Source: DATFVA01 sp963747755 (lineage in GTDB: Bacteria > Bacteroidota > Ignavibacteria > Ignavibacteriales > Ignavibacteriaceae). From it: DNA of 64,000 bases. The position numbers were made by a program, and so were the translations under genes. The stretch spans positions 124,001 to 188,000 of the forward strand of contig CAVVGK010000018.1 in the NCBI GenBank assembly GCA_963747755.1, given 5' to 3'. Position 1 is the first letter of the stretch; each line of letters opens with the position of its first letter. The notes beneath the pieces are model-generated. The model did not search any database. It was not told the DNA's origin and saw only the letters and a program-made list of their open reading frames with translations. Positions 18,073 to 27,270 of this stretch are shown here, piece by piece.

Positions 18073-19617
18073 TTATTTCATCAGCATCATTTTCCTGGTT
18101 GTTACGAAAGAAGATCCGTCATTTCCTTTTGCTTCGATAACATAAAAATATAAACCGCTTGAAAGATTTCCTGCAGCAAAGCTGACATCATATCTGCCGG
18201 CAGAATACTGACGGTTTGTAAGATCGGAAATCTTTTGTCCCAGAGCATTATAAACGGTGATTTTCACCTTTGCATCGGCGGGTACATCGAAGTTTATTTT
18301 AGTTGTCGGGTTAAAAGGATTAGGATAATTCTGCGAAATACTATAGGAAGAAGGCAGAGGAGATGAAACCTCAACCACCTTCGAGTATTCCGATGTTCCG
18401 TCAAAGTCAACCTGTTTCAACCTGTAAAATGATTTCTCTGAATTTTGAACATCTGCAGTATAGGAATAAGAATGACTTTCAGTTGATGTTCCGAACCCGG
18501 GCACAAAGCCAACCTTCTTAAAGGACTGGTTATCAGAACTTATCTCAACATCAAATCCCTGGTTGTTTGTTTCAGTTGCTGTCTGCCAGTTTAGTACAAC
18601 TTTGCCATTAACAACCTTTCCGTTGAATGATGTCATTTCAACAGGAATAAACCATGGTGAGTAAAGTTTGTATAATCCGCTGCCGAAGGCTGCAAAGACG
18701 GTAGTGGTGTCAACCACGTGGTATGCATAGTTACTCGACGGGTTACTGAGCACTGTCCAGTTTGCTCCTCCGTCGTGGGTAAAATAGCTGCTGCCCGAAT
18801 ATTCACCGCAGATTATATAATCAGATAGCTGGGGTGCAATCGATAAACCCCACATATTTCTACCGCTGAAGTAAGGGATTGTTACCCAGGTTTGTCCGTA
18901 GTCAGTGGATTTAAGGAATCCGCCTCCGCCTGACCATTTTGTAGCCCATATTGTTCCGGGAATATTCTGGTCTATAGCTATGATAGGGGTTTCACCGCCG
19001 GTAGAATAAGGGTGAGTCCACGTAACACCGTAATCGGTACTTCTTGCTATGCCGTAGCCATTATCACCAACGATAATAACATTCGACTGATCCGGGAAAA
19101 CATCGATATCGCAGGGAGAACCAAACGGGAGGGAGGAGGATATGGTCGTCCAGGTTGAGCCGAAATCGTAAGAAGCCATAAACTGGTTGCTGTTCATAGC
19201 ATACAGTGTATCAGGATGGGCAGGATCCTTCTGTACCGGTACTCCAAAATAATACCATGAGAAAGAACCGGTCGAAATCCAGGTACTGCCTCCGTCGGTT
19301 GTTTTCATAGTCTGCTGCGCATTTTCAATTGCCACGAGAAAAGTATTCTCATCATATGAGCTTTGAAGCACGCATTTGATAGAGGATGAGCCGGGAATTA
19401 CATTCCCGTATGGTGAAAATGTGTCACCGCGGTCAGTACTTATATAGAGCCTGTTTCCTGAACCGTAATAAATGATGTTGTCATCCCAGTTATTCACACA
19501 GATCGGATCGCCCAGACTACTCCCCGATTGTTTGAGCTGCCAGCTGTAGTTCTGCGAATAAGAGAGAGAAAATGAGAAAAGAAAGATGAGGATGAAAAGA
19601 ATGTAATTGTTTTTCAT
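18073..19617 (-). CDS. T9SS cargo protein with BNR/sialidase-like propeller
   Basis: 514 residues. Signal peptide ending SLSYSQ with Gln at +1. Residues ~30-320 carry repeated Asp-box/BNR-like units (STDRGDTFSPYG, TTDGGSTWIST, SYDFGSTWTTI, STDYGVTWTHP, STDYGQTWVTI, THDGGANWTVL): at least six copies of S/T-x-D-x-G-x-T-W, a six- or seven-bladed propeller like VPS10/sialidase or photosystem II assembly factor folds. Then an FN-like module (WQTATETNNQGFDVEIS) and a C-terminal T9SS type A domain (SISQNYPNPFNPTTKINF ... TRKMMLMK). No sialidase catalytic Arg triad could be identified with confidence, so enzymatic activity is not claimed. Probably surface or extracellular. Confidence 0.82.
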   Translation of the reverse strand: MKNNYILFILIFLFSFSLSYSQNYSWQLKQSGSSLGDPICVNNWDDNIIYYGSGNRLYISTDRGDTFSPYGNVIPGSSSIKCVLQSSYDENTFLVAIENAQQTMKTTDGGSTWISTGSFSWYYFGVPVQKDPAHPDTLYAMNSNQFMASYDFGSTWTTISSSLPFGSPCDIDVFPDQSNVIIVGDNGYGIARSTDYGVTWTHPYSTGGETPIIAIDQNIPGTIWATKWSGGGGFLKSTDYGQTWVTIPYFSGRNMWGLSIAPQLSDYIICGEYSGSSYFTHDGGANWTVLSNPSSNYAYHVVDTTTVFAAFGSGLYKLYSPWFIPVEMTSFNGKVVNGKVVLNWQTATETNNQGFDVEISSDNQSFKKVGFVPGFGTSTESHSYSYTADVQNSEKSFYRLKQVDFDGTSEYSKVVEVSSPLPSSYSISQNYPNPFNPTTKINFDVPADAKVKITVYNALGQKISDLTNRQYSAGRYDVSFAAGNLSSGLYFYVIEAKGNDGSSFVTTRKMMLMK

Positions 19618-20035
19618 ATCTCCTGAGTGTTTATGATTTAAATTCCGCAGTCCGTATGCTGCGCGTTAATTAATACCTTATAGCCTGGTTAGAGAATATT
19701 AGTATAATCTTACAAGGGTACACATAAACATATTTTTACAGATTATCCCAAAAGCTTTCTTATCGTTTCTACCATGATTTATGGTACCCCGAAAAGGCAT
19801 GACAAGCAAAGCACTTCCGGAAGAGTTTCTTTCCGCCCGGGGCGGAGAAGATTTCCTCAAAAATGACAAGCGCGACTTTTGAGTCAGCCTGTAATTGTAT
19901 TGAAATTTATTTTATTTGCTCGACGTTTTTTGGTTCGTAAGAACCGGTAAATAATATACAAACAGAGTAAATGGAATCCAAAAAAAAAATTTGTTAAGTT
20001 TGCCAATCCAGATTACAAAATTAGAGGGAGAATTA
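19618..20035. other. gene-free stretch upstream of bshB1 with several palindromes
   Basis: About 418 nt between divergent genes. It contains three perfect inverted repeats: TACCAT-GATTT-ATGGTA (19770-19786), CTTCCGGAAG (19814-19823) and TCCGCCC-G-GGGCGGA (19832-19846). Nothing coding was seen. The bshB1 promoter should lie in the AT-rich last 120 nt, and a Shine-Dalgarno AGAGGGAG sits at 20023-20030. The palindromes may be protein sites, RNA hairpins or repeat remnants. Confidence 0.5.
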
Positions 20036-20758
20036 ATGAATCTTGATGTTCTTGTTTTTGCAGCCCATCCTGACGATGCCGAATTAGCAATGGGTGGAAC
20101 AATTGCTAAACTGACTAAAAATGGACTTAAGGCAGGTATAATAGACCTTACCAAAGGCGAACTTGGAACCAGGGGGACTGTGGAGATAAGGCAGAAAGAG
20201 GCCTTTCTTGCTGCGGGTATTCTTAAAGTTTCAATCAGGGAAAATCTTGAAATTCCTGATGGGAATATCGAAAGAAAAAAAGAAAACCTGATTAAGGTTG
20301 TAATGTGTATCAGGAAATACCGACCCAAAATAATATTCGCCCCCTATTTTAATGACCGACATCCCGATCATATATATGCAAGCCGGCTTGTTAAGGAGGC
20401 TATGTTTGCCACAGGACTTTCTAAGTTAAAAACGTTTGATCGTGAATTAGCTCAGAATGCCTTCAGACCGAAGAAGCTTTATTATTATATGCAGACATAC
20501 CAGTTTGAACCATCTTTTATTATTGATATTTCTGAATGCTTCGAGACTAAAATGAAAGCTGTACAGTGCTATCAGAGTCAGTTTCATAATCCAAGGAGTA
20601 AAGAACCGGAGACTTTCATAAGCAGGCCCGAATTCATCAGTTATATTGAATCAAGAGCTCAGGTTTACGGATTCCAGATTGATAAAAGATATGGTGAACC
20701 ATTCTTTTGTGAGGAAAAGGTTGAACTCAGTCTTGCAGAAATGCTAAGAGAGCATTAG
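20036..20758 (+). CDS. bshB1: bacillithiol biosynthesis deacetylase BshB1
   Basis: 240 residues from the ATG at 20036, chosen for its Shine-Dalgarno (AGAGGGAG) and because the protein then begins MNLDVLVFAAHPDDAELAMG, the usual start of the PIG-L/LmbE zinc deacetylases. Zinc ligands are AHPDD (His, Asp) and HPDH (~residue 110). The motif LTKGELGTRGT after the first strand and YQSQFHNP near the end are typical of BshB1. It removes acetate from GlcNAc-malate to give GlcN-malate, the second step of bacillithiol synthesis. bshA and bshC are not in the window. It stands alone and converges on copA. Confidence 0.9.
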   Translation: MNLDVLVFAAHPDDAELAMGGTIAKLTKNGLKAGIIDLTKGELGTRGTVEIRQKEAFLAAGILKVSIRENLEIPDGNIERKKENLIKVVMCIRKYRPKIIFAPYFNDRHPDHIYASRLVKEAMFATGLSKLKTFDRELAQNAFRPKKLYYYMQTYQFEPSFIIDISECFETKMKAVQCYQSQFHNPRSKEPETFISRPEFISYIESRAQVYGFQIDKRYGEPFFCEEKVELSLAEMLREH

Positions 20759-20772
20759 ACTCATCCGAGTCT
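20757..20772 (+). terminator. possible weak terminator hairpin between bshB1 and copA
   Basis: AGACTC-ATCC-GAGTCT, a perfect 6-bp stem with a 4-nt loop, straddles the stop codons of the two convergent genes. The following GGTTTTCCTT is only a poor T tract, and part of the stem is copA coding sequence, so this is tentative. Confidence 0.3.
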
Positions 20773-23043
20773 GGTTTTCCTTAGTCTGAGCGAATTAGAG
20801 ACTACACTTACAGAACTCATGGCCATGGCAGCTGCGGCAATCATCGGGTTAAGAAGTCCCAGTGCAGCCAGCGGTATTCCTATCACATTATAAATGAAAG
20901 CCCAGAAGAGGTTCTGCTTAATTGTACTTATAGTTTTTGCTGATAACTTAAGCGTACTGAGTACTTCTTTAATATTACCGTTAATTAAAGTTATATCGGC
21001 ACTTTCAATTGCTATATCGGTTCCGGTTCCTATTGCAATCCCTACATCCGCCTGTGCAAGAGCAGGGGAGTCATTTATGCCGTCGCCTACCATTGCAACA
21101 ACTTCACCAAGCGACTGAAGTTTTTTAACTACATCAACTTTGTCGGCCGGTAAAACTTCTGAGTATATCTTTTCAATTCCTGCTTCTTTTGCTATTGCTT
21201 CTGCTGTTCTTTTGTTATCACCTGTGAGCATAACAGCCTGAATATTTTTCTTTTTAATCTCGCTTATTACCTTTTTGGTCTCATCACGGATAATGTCAGC
21301 CACAGCTATAATACCGGAAAGTTTGTTATCAAAGGCAACAAATATTGCCGTCTTTCCTTCACTGCTTAATTCATCAATTTTGTCAGAAGTTTGCCCATCT
21401 ATATCTATTCCTCTTTCCTTCATAAGAGAAGCATTGCCTATCAGAACTTCTGAACCATTAACGTCTGCCTCAATTCCGCTGCCTGTTAATGAGTTAAACC
21501 TGCTGACCTCATTAAGGGTAATATTTTTTGAAAAAGCATAATCTACAATAGCGGTACCAAGAGGATGTTCCGACTTTGCTTCAAGGGAAGCTGCAGTCTG
21601 CAGAAGCACATTTTCATCCGTGCCGTTTTTTAAGATTACATCGGTAACAACAGGTTTTCCGATGGTTATTGTACCTGTTTTATCGAACACTACTGTCGTG
21701 ACGGAATTAAGCCGTTCCAGGCTTTCCGCATTTTTTATCATTATTCCGTTTGATGCGCCAAGTCCGGTTCCCACCATAATAGCTGTGGGCGTTGCTAGTC
21801 CCAGCGCGCAGGGACATGCAATTACCATCACGGCTATGAAGTTCAGCATTGCCGCCGTAAACGGTACCCCCCCTATGAAGTACCAGATAAGGAAAGTAAC
21901 CGCGGCAATCCCGATAACAGTGGGTACAAAGACGGAGGCAACCTTGTCGGCCAGACTTTGTATAGGAGCCTTAGAACCCTGTGCTTCTTCAACTAGTTTC
22001 ACGATTCGTGCAATAACGGAATCTTTACCAACTGCTTCGGCTTTAATGGTAAGGCTTCCGTTCTTATTTATCGTTCCGCCTATCACCTTTGCCCCGGTTG
22101 TTTTTTCAACAGGTATACTTTCGCCGGTAATCATCGATTCATCAATGGAAGAATAACCCTCAATTATAGAAGCATCCACAGGGATTTTTTCACCCGGCCT
22201 CACTATTATGGTGTCGCCGCTTATTACATCCTGTATGGGGATATCTATCTGCTGATTATTACGCACGACTCTTGCGGTTTTGGGCTGCAAACCGAGCAGT
22301 TTCTTTATAGCTGAAGACGTTTTTGATTTAGCCCTTGCCTCAAGGAGTTTCCCCATCAGAATTAAGGTTATTATTACTACCGCAGTATCAAAATATATAT
22401 GACCATCAGCATTATGGAGGTTAAGTAATTCAGGGAACAGCACTGCTATTGTACTATATAAGTATGCTGTACCTGTACCGACGGCAACCAGAGTATTCAT
22501 ATCGGCTGAGAAATGCTTTGCAATCTTCCATGAAGATGAGAAAAACCTTTTGCCGGAGATAAAAATTACAAGGGTAGAGCCGAGAAACAGGAGTTTATTA
22601 ACTTCCTCCATTGTCAGGGGCACCAGGTTCCTGAACCAGTCAGTCATCATAAGCATACTGACAATCATTATAGGAACGGAAAGCATGGCACTGAAGATAA
22701 ATTCATTCCTGAGTTTCAGATAGGATTCCTTATGACGGATGTCAGAATCCGACTCGATCTCACCGGGTTCGGCAGACCCTTTATCCATTGCAGGAGGAAT
22801 GAGCTTATACCCGGCATCTTCAACGACATCGGTGAACTTTGAAAGGTCAGCCAGGGAAGGGTCATAGGAAAGGGTAACCTTCTCTGTAGCAAGATTTACA
22901 TTTACTTCACTTATTCCTTCGACCTTCTTAAGCGCCTTTTCAACCCGCGCTACACAGCTGGCGCAGGTCATTCCCTCCACTGGAAGGGTTAATGATTTAA
23001 TTTCCCGGTTATTTATTTTTTGTTCTTCTGATACTGATTTCAT
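20761..23043 (-). CDS. copA: copper-translocating P-type ATPase CopA
   Basis: 760 residues. One N-terminal HMA domain with GMTCASC (residues ~24-30); eight membrane helices; actuator TGES (MITGESIPVEK); Cu(I)-site CPC in VIACPCALGLATPT; phosphorylation DKTGT; ATP-binding SEHPLG; hinge GDGINDSPAL; and the Cu(I)-specific helix 7-8 residues (IYNVIGIPLAALG and MAAAAMAMSSVSVVSNSLRL, the N-Y/M-S-S signature of IB-1 ATPases). It exports Cu(I)/Ag(I) from the cytoplasm. Last gene of a minus-strand set: lipoprotein, AraC-type regulator, copZ, copA. Confidence 0.95.
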   Translation of the reverse strand: MKSVSEEQKINNREIKSLTLPVEGMTCASCVARVEKALKKVEGISEVNVNLATEKVTLSYDPSLADLSKFTDVVEDAGYKLIPPAMDKGSAEPGEIESDSDIRHKESYLKLRNEFIFSAMLSVPIMIVSMLMMTDWFRNLVPLTMEEVNKLLFLGSTLVIFISGKRFFSSSWKIAKHFSADMNTLVAVGTGTAYLYSTIAVLFPELLNLHNADGHIYFDTAVVIITLILMGKLLEARAKSKTSSAIKKLLGLQPKTARVVRNNQQIDIPIQDVISGDTIIVRPGEKIPVDASIIEGYSSIDESMITGESIPVEKTTGAKVIGGTINKNGSLTIKAEAVGKDSVIARIVKLVEEAQGSKAPIQSLADKVASVFVPTVIGIAAVTFLIWYFIGGVPFTAAMLNFIAVMVIACPCALGLATPTAIMVGTGLGASNGIMIKNAESLERLNSVTTVVFDKTGTITIGKPVVTDVILKNGTDENVLLQTAASLEAKSEHPLGTAIVDYAFSKNITLNEVSRFNSLTGSGIEADVNGSEVLIGNASLMKERGIDIDGQTSDKIDELSSEGKTAIFVAFDNKLSGIIAVADIIRDETKKVISEIKKKNIQAVMLTGDNKRTAEAIAKEAGIEKIYSEVLPADKVDVVKKLQSLGEVVAMVGDGINDSPALAQADVGIAIGTGTDIAIESADITLINGNIKEVLSTLKLSAKTISTIKQNLFWAFIYNVIGIPLAALGLLNPMIAAAAMAMSSVSVVSNSLRLRKTRLG

Positions 23044-23169
23044 TCTTATTATTCCTTAATAACTCAAAGAAAACTCCGGACGCAAATCCGAGCTAAATGT
23101 TCCAAATCTTTATTGAAAGTCTGATCCATCTGTCAGTGCATGCAAATGACTGCATAGAAAGCTTGATAG

Positions 23170-23382
23170 TTAATTCCTGGTTAAAACAGGTGTATATCCG
23201 GCTTCTTTTATTGCCTGGTAAATTTTCTGCTCATCTGTTTTCGTTTCATCAAATTCCACCACTGCCTCACCTATTTTTACTTTTTTAACTTTCACGTTGT
23301 CAAGTTTTGACAGTTCTTTTCTTACTGCCATCTCACAATGTCCGCAGCTCATTCCATCGATTTTGATTTCTTTAGTTGTCAT
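23170..23382 (-). CDS. copZ: copper chaperone CopZ-like HMA protein
   Basis: 70 residues, a single heavy-metal-associated domain: KIDGMSCGHCEMAVRKELSK carries the GMxCxxC metal site, and the fold ends AIKEAGYTPVL as usual. It carries Cu(I) to CopA or a sensor. It lies 126 nt upstream of copA and 131 nt downstream of the AraC-type regulator on the same strand. Confidence 0.93.
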   Translation of the reverse strand: MTTKEIKIDGMSCGHCEMAVRKELSKLDNVKVKKVKIGEAVVEFDETKTDEQKIYQAIKEAGYTPVLTRN

Positions 23383-23513
23383 TTTTAGATATCCTGATTT
23401 ATTGATTAATAATATTGACGGTACAAATATAGTACGCCGGTACCCCGGAGATGTTATATAATTTTGGAAAAAAGTTATATGATTTTTACAGATCCGACGC
23501 GGATATTTAAGGC

Positions 23514-24104
23514 TTATTTAACATTATCCAGCGGTTTTCGGGTATTTTCCGTCATCGTTTTAAACTGGTTGGCATTCATTCCAGTAACTTTTTTGAACTG
23601 TGCGGATAAATGGGCAACGCTGCTGTATCCAAGGCGGAATGCTATCTCACTAAGGGTAAGCTCGCCGTATTTCAGAAGCTCCTTTGCTCTTTCGATTTTT
23701 TGAAGGATGAAGTAATGTTCGATTGTGATATTTTCTACCGATGAAAAAAGGGTGCTTAAGTAGTGATAATCAGCGTTCATATTTTCTGAGAGATAATCGG
23801 AGATATTTATTCTACCTGCAATCTTCTCTTCGTCCCTGATTAAGTCAATTATGAGGAGTTTGATTTGTTCTATTGTTCTCATCTTCCTGTCCTCGATCAA
23901 TTCAAACCCGTTTTCATCAAGGATATCCCTCACCCTGTTTGTCATCTCCTGATCCAGCTTTTCTTCCACCTTTACTTCTCCAAGGCTGATGCTTTTGATA
24001 TTTAATCCAAGTTTCTCAAATTCATCGTCTATAACCATGATACACCTGTTGCATACCATATTTCTGATGTAAAGAGTGGTTCCTTCCTGGTTATCTGCTT
24101 TCAT
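23514..24104 (-). CDS. AraC-family regulator with N-terminal HMA-like metal-binding domain, copper operon
   Basis: 196 residues from the ATG at 24104 (an upstream ATG at 24128 would add 8 residues; no clear ribosome-binding site decides). Residues ~5-75 resemble an HMA ferredoxin-like domain with the metal motif NMVCNRC (MxCxxC) and the pattern 'LGEVKVEEKL...IRDILDENGFELIED' as in CopZ. Residues ~100-190 are an AraC helix-turn-helix pair (LTLSEIAFRLGYSSVAHLSAQFKKVTGMNANQFK). The direct fusion of a copper-chaperone-like domain to an AraC output, beside copZ and copA, suggests a Cu(I)-sensing activator of this operon. Similar regulators occur in Bacteroidota; metal binding is inferred. Confidence 0.82.
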   Translation of the reverse strand: MKADNQEGTTLYIRNMVCNRCIMVIDDEFEKLGLNIKSISLGEVKVEEKLDQEMTNRVRDILDENGFELIEDRKMRTIEQIKLLIIDLIRDEEKIAGRINISDYLSENMNADYHYLSTLFSSVENITIEHYFILQKIERAKELLKYGELTLSEIAFRLGYSSVAHLSAQFKKVTGMNANQFKTMTENTRKPLDNVK

Positions 24105-24228
24105 AATATTATCTATCCTTCTAATCATTGAAGATAAAATAAAACAGTTAAATTAATAAAGAAAGGGCCCGCCAAAAAGGATATTATGATTATTCCAGTT
24201 CCGGGCAAGGAATATTTCAGATTCAGCT

Positions 24229-24714
24229 TTACTTCTTCTCCAACGGGAGCATTGTATTATTTCTGGTTAAGACCACCATTTGATCACCAAGCAGCCTGAC
24301 CTCAAGCATTTCACCGTCATCAGTAAGGAGCATCATCCGACCATCCTTAAGAACCTTATTGGAATCAGGAAGTATAAGTGCCGAATGGTCACCATCTTTT
24401 TTTACCTGGTAGACTGTACTGTCTGTTAATCCCACTGCCATAATTTTATTATCAGCATTTAATTTAATTGGTAAGGCCAGTCCTGAATCGGCTATCATTA
24501 CTATCTTTCCCTGTTTTTGTTCCATTTGACCTGCCGGACCTGTAGTAACAAAAACATCTCCTCCCATTAGAGTATCCTCAGAGACATTAACCTTTTTTAC
24601 AGGCTGATCTTTAGTCTGATGAGGATAATGTTTATTTGCGCTGTCGTTATCTTTGGAGTTGCATCCTGCCATTACCAGGAATAATGCAAATATAAAAAAG
24701 TATGTTATTTTCAT
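24229..24714 (-). CDS. hypothetical lipoprotein at the head of the copper gene set
   Basis: 161 residues with lipobox VMAGC at residue ~18. A His/Gln-containing segment (KHYPHQ) is followed by repeated short units of the form 'G+I/MV(I)-D/G-L/M' (GKIVMIADSG, DGRMMLLTDDG, GDQMVVLTRNN), rich in Met. This resembles small Met-rich copper-inducible lipoproteins of Bacteroidota (DUF6799-like), but I cannot confirm the family. First gene of the set leading to the AraC regulator, copZ and copA; a periplasmic copper-binding role is inference. Confidence 0.6.
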   Translation of the reverse strand: MKITYFFIFALFLVMAGCNSKDNDSANKHYPHQTKDQPVKKVNVSEDTLMGGDVFVTTGPAGQMEQKQGKIVMIADSGLALPIKLNADNKIMAVGLTDSTVYQVKKDGDHSALILPDSNKVLKDGRMMLLTDDGEMLEVRLLGDQMVVLTRNNTMLPLEKK

Positions 24715-24811
24715 TTTTATTGCCTTAAATGAGTATGCAATAATACCTATAGAGAGTACTTCAAGCGTATTAGCTTAAACACAGAAATGTAGATTGTGTG
24801 ATCTAATTCAA

Positions 24812-24913
24812 TCATCTTTTTCGTTTTTCAATCACTTCTCCGATTGCAGGAAACACGAAAAAAAGCAAGGCAGCTGTTATTAAATATTTTATTTTTGAAT
24901 AGGGAAGATTCAT
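24812..24913 (-). CDS. small membrane protein candidate, 33 aa
   Basis: Reading the minus strand, an ATG at 24913 preceded by AAGGA five nt upstream opens a 33-residue protein, MNLPYSKIKYLITAALLFFV...KRKR: a short N-terminus, one membrane helix (YLITAALLFFVFPAIG) and a basic tail. An in-frame ATG at 24931 would give 39 residues. It lies between the copper lipoprotein and recQ in a 295-nt gap otherwise without genes. The ribosome-binding site and the clean helix-plus-positive-tail layout support it; no family is recognised. Confidence 0.42.
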   Translation of the reverse strand: MNLPYSKIKYLITAALLFFVFPAIGEVIEKRKR

Positions 24914-25009
24914 CAGGTTCCTTTTTAGCATATGAATTTATACTATAGTATAAAACCTGGAAGTAAACTTGTTGTGCATGGGGTCAATAAACACAGTTGG
25001 CGGGGCGGA

Positions 25010-26467
25010 TTAATCTATAATAGCCGAATTTTTCAGACAGTTATCACAATTGCCGCAGGGCTTCTCATCGTGAAACCCGAAATATTCTGATATATATACC
25101 CTCCGGCATTCGTTTGTCTTAAAGTAATTTACCATTGAGAGAAGCTTTTTATTATCGCTCATCAGCTTCTTCTGAAGCATTTCTTCATCCTCTAGTTCCT
25201 GGGGAAATTCACCGGTGATTTTTAGGTCATTTGTATCAACCGAACCTTCTGTTACGCCATACCTGTCGAAAATTCCAAGGGCTGTTTCAATCCTGAAGTC
25301 GCTCCTGTTTTTGAAGTTCATCTGTTCTCTCAGGTATTCTATTCCCAGAGAATTCACGGCTGAAATTTCCCTCCTGATCAGATCATATAAAGCCGAATAA
25401 AAATTTACATCGGGATTAGACCATTTAATAAAATCCATCTGTATATATAGATCGTCCTGTTTGTACAGGAGGAGACAATCGGATGGTTCGCCGTCTCTTC
25501 CGGCCCTGCCGATCTCCTGGTAGTATGATTCAACAGAAGATGGAACTTCAGCGTGAATTACAAAACGAATATCAGGCTTGTCGATACCCATCCCGAAAGC
25601 ATTGGTTGCAAGGATGAGATTTTGTCTGCCGTTTAGAAACTCCCTCTGCATCCTTTTTCTTTCTTTATCGCCAAGTTTACCGTGATAAATTCCATGAGCA
25701 ATTTTCTTATCGCGGAGTACCTGTGAAAATTTCTCAAGGGTCTGGATAAGTGAAAAATAGATAATTCCCGAGCCGTTATAGTCATTAATTATTTTCAGCA
25801 TCCATTCTGTTTTTTCTTTATCCTCAAATATATCCTGTGCTTCCAGTCTTAGGTTAGGTCGTTCGATTCCCTGGTGGAAAATTTTAATATTTTCATTACT
25901 AAGATGGAGTTTCTTAATTATATCCTGCTGAACTTCCCTTGTGGCAGTGGCAGTAAGAGCCATGGTTAAAGGGTTATGCATCAATTCTCTGAACTCGCCG
26001 AGCCTCGAATAATCGGGACGGAAATCATGCCCCCATTCTGATATACAATGAGCTTCATCCACGGCCAGCAGGGAGATAGTTACCTTCCGGAGTTCTTTAA
26101 CAAATTCAGGTTTCCGGAATCTTTCAGGGGTTACATAAAGCATCTTAATCTTACCCGCAACAAACTGCTTAAGTCTTTGATCTCTTTCCTGCTTCGAGAG
26201 GGTAGAGTTAATGAACGCAGCGCTGATCTCCTTTTTGCGCAGAGCATCAACCTGGTCCTGCATAAGTGCGATGAGAGGACTGATCACAATTGTTCCGCCG
26301 TCCATTAGTAATGCGGGGATCTGGTAGCACAAAGATTTGCCGCTCCCGGTGGGCATTATTACAAGTGAATGTTCCCGGTCATTCAGCGTTCTTCGAATTA
26401 TATCTTCTTGTTTGCCCCGGAATTCGCTGTAGCCGAAGTATTTTTCTAAAATATTAATTGGTTCCAA
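25010..26467 (-). CDS. recQ: RecQ-family ATP-dependent DNA helicase (short form)
   Basis: 485 residues. Helicase motifs: FRGKQEDIIRR (motif 0), MPTGSGKSLCYQIPAL (Walker A), SPLIALMQDQ (Ia), AVDEAHCISEWGHDFRP (DEAH and aromatic loop), ALTATATREV (III), NAFGMGIDKPDIRFV (V), QEIGRAGRDG (VI). The RecQ zinc site is present: CRRVYISEYFG...CGNCDNC, but there is no C-terminal HRDC domain, as in Bacillus RecS-type proteins. It unwinds DNA in recombination and repair. No operon partner. A 115-bp repeat array begins 45 nt upstream of its start. Confidence 0.93.
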   Translation of the reverse strand: MEPINILEKYFGYSEFRGKQEDIIRRTLNDREHSLVIMPTGSGKSLCYQIPALLMDGGTIVISPLIALMQDQVDALRKKEISAAFINSTLSKQERDQRLKQFVAGKIKMLYVTPERFRKPEFVKELRKVTISLLAVDEAHCISEWGHDFRPDYSRLGEFRELMHNPLTMALTATATREVQQDIIKKLHLSNENIKIFHQGIERPNLRLEAQDIFEDKEKTEWMLKIINDYNGSGIIYFSLIQTLEKFSQVLRDKKIAHGIYHGKLGDKERKRMQREFLNGRQNLILATNAFGMGIDKPDIRFVIHAEVPSSVESYYQEIGRAGRDGEPSDCLLLYKQDDLYIQMDFIKWSNPDVNFYSALYDLIRREISAVNSLGIEYLREQMNFKNRSDFRIETALGIFDRYGVTEGSVDTNDLKITGEFPQELEDEEMLQKKLMSDNKKLLSMVNYFKTNECRRVYISEYFGFHDEKPCGNCDNCLKNSAIID

Positions 26468-26511
26468 TGCGGCCCTTTTTTATAATCAGAAATTTTAAAA
26501 TACAAAATTAT

Positions 26512-27257
26512 TATATGCGGCTAAAGCCGGGGATATTAGGGAATGTCATTAATCCGTTAGCTAAAGCAAACGGCAATAGCAGTCAGAAGATAAAGGCAAT
26601 ATGTGGAAGCGGATAAAGCCAAAAGCTATATGCGGCTAAGGCCGGGGATATTAGGGAATGTCATTAATCCGTTAGCTAAAGCAAACAGCAATAGCAGTCA
26701 GAAGATAAAGGCAATATGTGGAAGTGGATAAAGCCAAAAGCTATATGCGGCTAAGGCCGGGGATATTAGGGAATGTCATTAATCCGTTAGCTAAAGCAAA
26801 CGGCAATAGCAGTCAGAAGATAAAGGCAATATGTGGAAGTGGATAAAGCCAAAAGCTATATGCGGCTAAAGCCGGGGATATTAGGGAATGTCATTAATCC
26901 GTTAGCTAAAGCAAACGGCAATAGCAGTCAGAAGATAAAGGCAATATGTGGAAGTGGATAAAGCCAAAAGCTATATGCGGCTAAAGCCGGGGATATTAGG
27001 GAATGTCATTAATCCGTTAGCTAAAGCAAACAGCAATAGCAGTCAGAAGATAAAGGAAATAGTAGTTAGTGGATAAAGCTAAAAGCTATATGCGGCTAAA
27101 GCCGGGGATATTAGGGAATGTCATTAATCCGTTAGCTAAAGCAAACAGCAATAGCAGTCAGAAGATAAAGGCAATAGTAGTTAGTAGCTAGAACTGACGG
27201 CAATAGCAGTTAGAAGTTAATCCTAAACGCTATATGCGGCTAGTGGATAAAGCTAAC
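26512..27257. repeat. array of six 115-bp tandem repeats plus a degenerate tail
   Basis: The landmark TATATGCGGCTAA recurs at 26512, 26627, 26742, 26857, 26972 and 27087, spacing exactly 115 bp each time; a seventh copy at 27231 is degenerate. Units are nearly identical, differing at a few positions (e.g. GGCTAAAGCC vs GGCTAAGGCC, AACGGC vs AACAGC). Each unit contains the small hairpin CGGC-TAAA-GCCG and related GCTAAAGC pieces, so it may itself have grown from a shorter repeat. No spacers, so not CRISPR. 115 is not a multiple of three and no long frame runs through, so it is non-coding. It fills the gap between recQ and citF. Confidence 0.95.
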
Positions 27258-27270
27258 GGCGATGGAGTGC

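Noticed and set aside
19912..20328. 138-aa minus-strand frame
   Set aside because: It lies antisense over the start of bshB1, whose zinc motifs and ribosome-binding site are clear; the antisense text has no family features.
21620..22156. 178-aa plus-strand frame
   Set aside because: Antisense to copA across conserved P-type ATPase motifs; low-complexity composition.
26512..27257. CRISPR array
   Set aside because: The repeats are contiguous 115-bp units without variable spacers and no cas genes are nearby.
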